From contig NC_019872.2 of NCBI RefSeq assembly GCF_002234675.1, positions 12,211,950-12,275,949 on the forward strand: a DNA stretch of 64,000 nt, written 5' to 3'. This document shows positions 63,949-64,000 of the stretch, piece by piece. Numbering within the stretch: the stretch's first letter is position 1; each line of letters begins with the position of its first letter. The position numbers and the translations under genes were made by a program. Below the pieces are notes generated by a model. The model had not been told where the DNA came from and made no database searches. It saw only the letters and a program-made list of their open reading frames with translations. The DNA is from Oryzias latipes (taxonomy: Eukaryota > Chordata > Actinopteri > Beloniformes > Adrianichthyidae).

Positions 63949-64000
63949 GAGACCAAGGCGGATCATTTTTTGATCTGTTATAAAAGTGTTACCAGTGGGG
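63949..64000. other. Window end, unclassified
   Basis: Contains gatcattttttgatctgtta, a short inverted repeat. Too short to assign. Confidence 0.3.

Overview
This is a window of vertebrate nuclear DNA, almost certainly from a teleost fish. It holds intron-split genes with GT-AG junctions, compact coding exons whose translations match vertebrate proteins closely, and a dense fish-type load of transposons (L2-like LINE, tRNA-derived SINEs, Tc1, pogo, hAT-like and Harbinger-like MITEs). I cannot fix the species. The repeat mix would fit a percomorph, possibly a medaka relative, but that is a guess.

Layout. (1) 1-4425: 3' end of an SLC43A2-type amino-acid transporter gene (+ strand), with a Penelope-like inverted duplication upstream. 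(2) 4426-10440: intergenic, with a G-rich tract and a TIR transposon split by a solo LTR. (3) 10445-18775: complete pitpna (+), including an 8-nt microexon and a probable GC-AG last intron, then a probable long 3' UTR. (4) 20949-28962: transposon-rich intergenic DNA. (5) 28963-37669: complete inpp5k (+), 12 coding exons. (6) 37795-42060: intergenic, with a SINE split by a MITE and a palindromic minisatellite-armed element. (7) 42666-49642: complete nle1 (+), 12 coding exons, with a dead Tc1 and an hAT-like element in introns. (8) 51529-56730: a near-intact L2/CR1-type LINE with both ORFs open, beginning in a perfect 58-bp palindrome. (9) 59124-62045: six 3' coding exons of slc25a1 on the minus strand, with a broken pogo transposase in an intron; its 5' exons lie beyond the window. 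(10) 62620-64000: a second copy of the TIR transposon, here split by a Harbinger-type MITE.

slc43a2, pitpna and inpp5k lie close together in the human genome too (17p13.3), so this block looks like conserved synteny. nle1 and slc25a1 map elsewhere in human. The genes are not an operon. Two of them act in phosphoinositide biology (PITPNA moves phosphatidylinositol, INPP5K removes the 5-phosphate). The others are a plasma-membrane amino-acid transporter, a ribosome-assembly WD40 factor and the mitochondrial citrate carrier.

No clearly new multi-gene system is visible. The most unusual features are the LINE (58-bp palindrome carrying two CRE sites, a single in-frame UGA between ORF1 and ORF2, an 89-bp tandem repeat in its 3' UTR), the 20/60-nt higher-order repeats in the arms of the 41-42 kb element, several nested insertions whose target-site duplications can be read directly, and the splice oddities of pitpna. 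All coordinates come from manual reading of splice junctions and should be accurate to a few bases.
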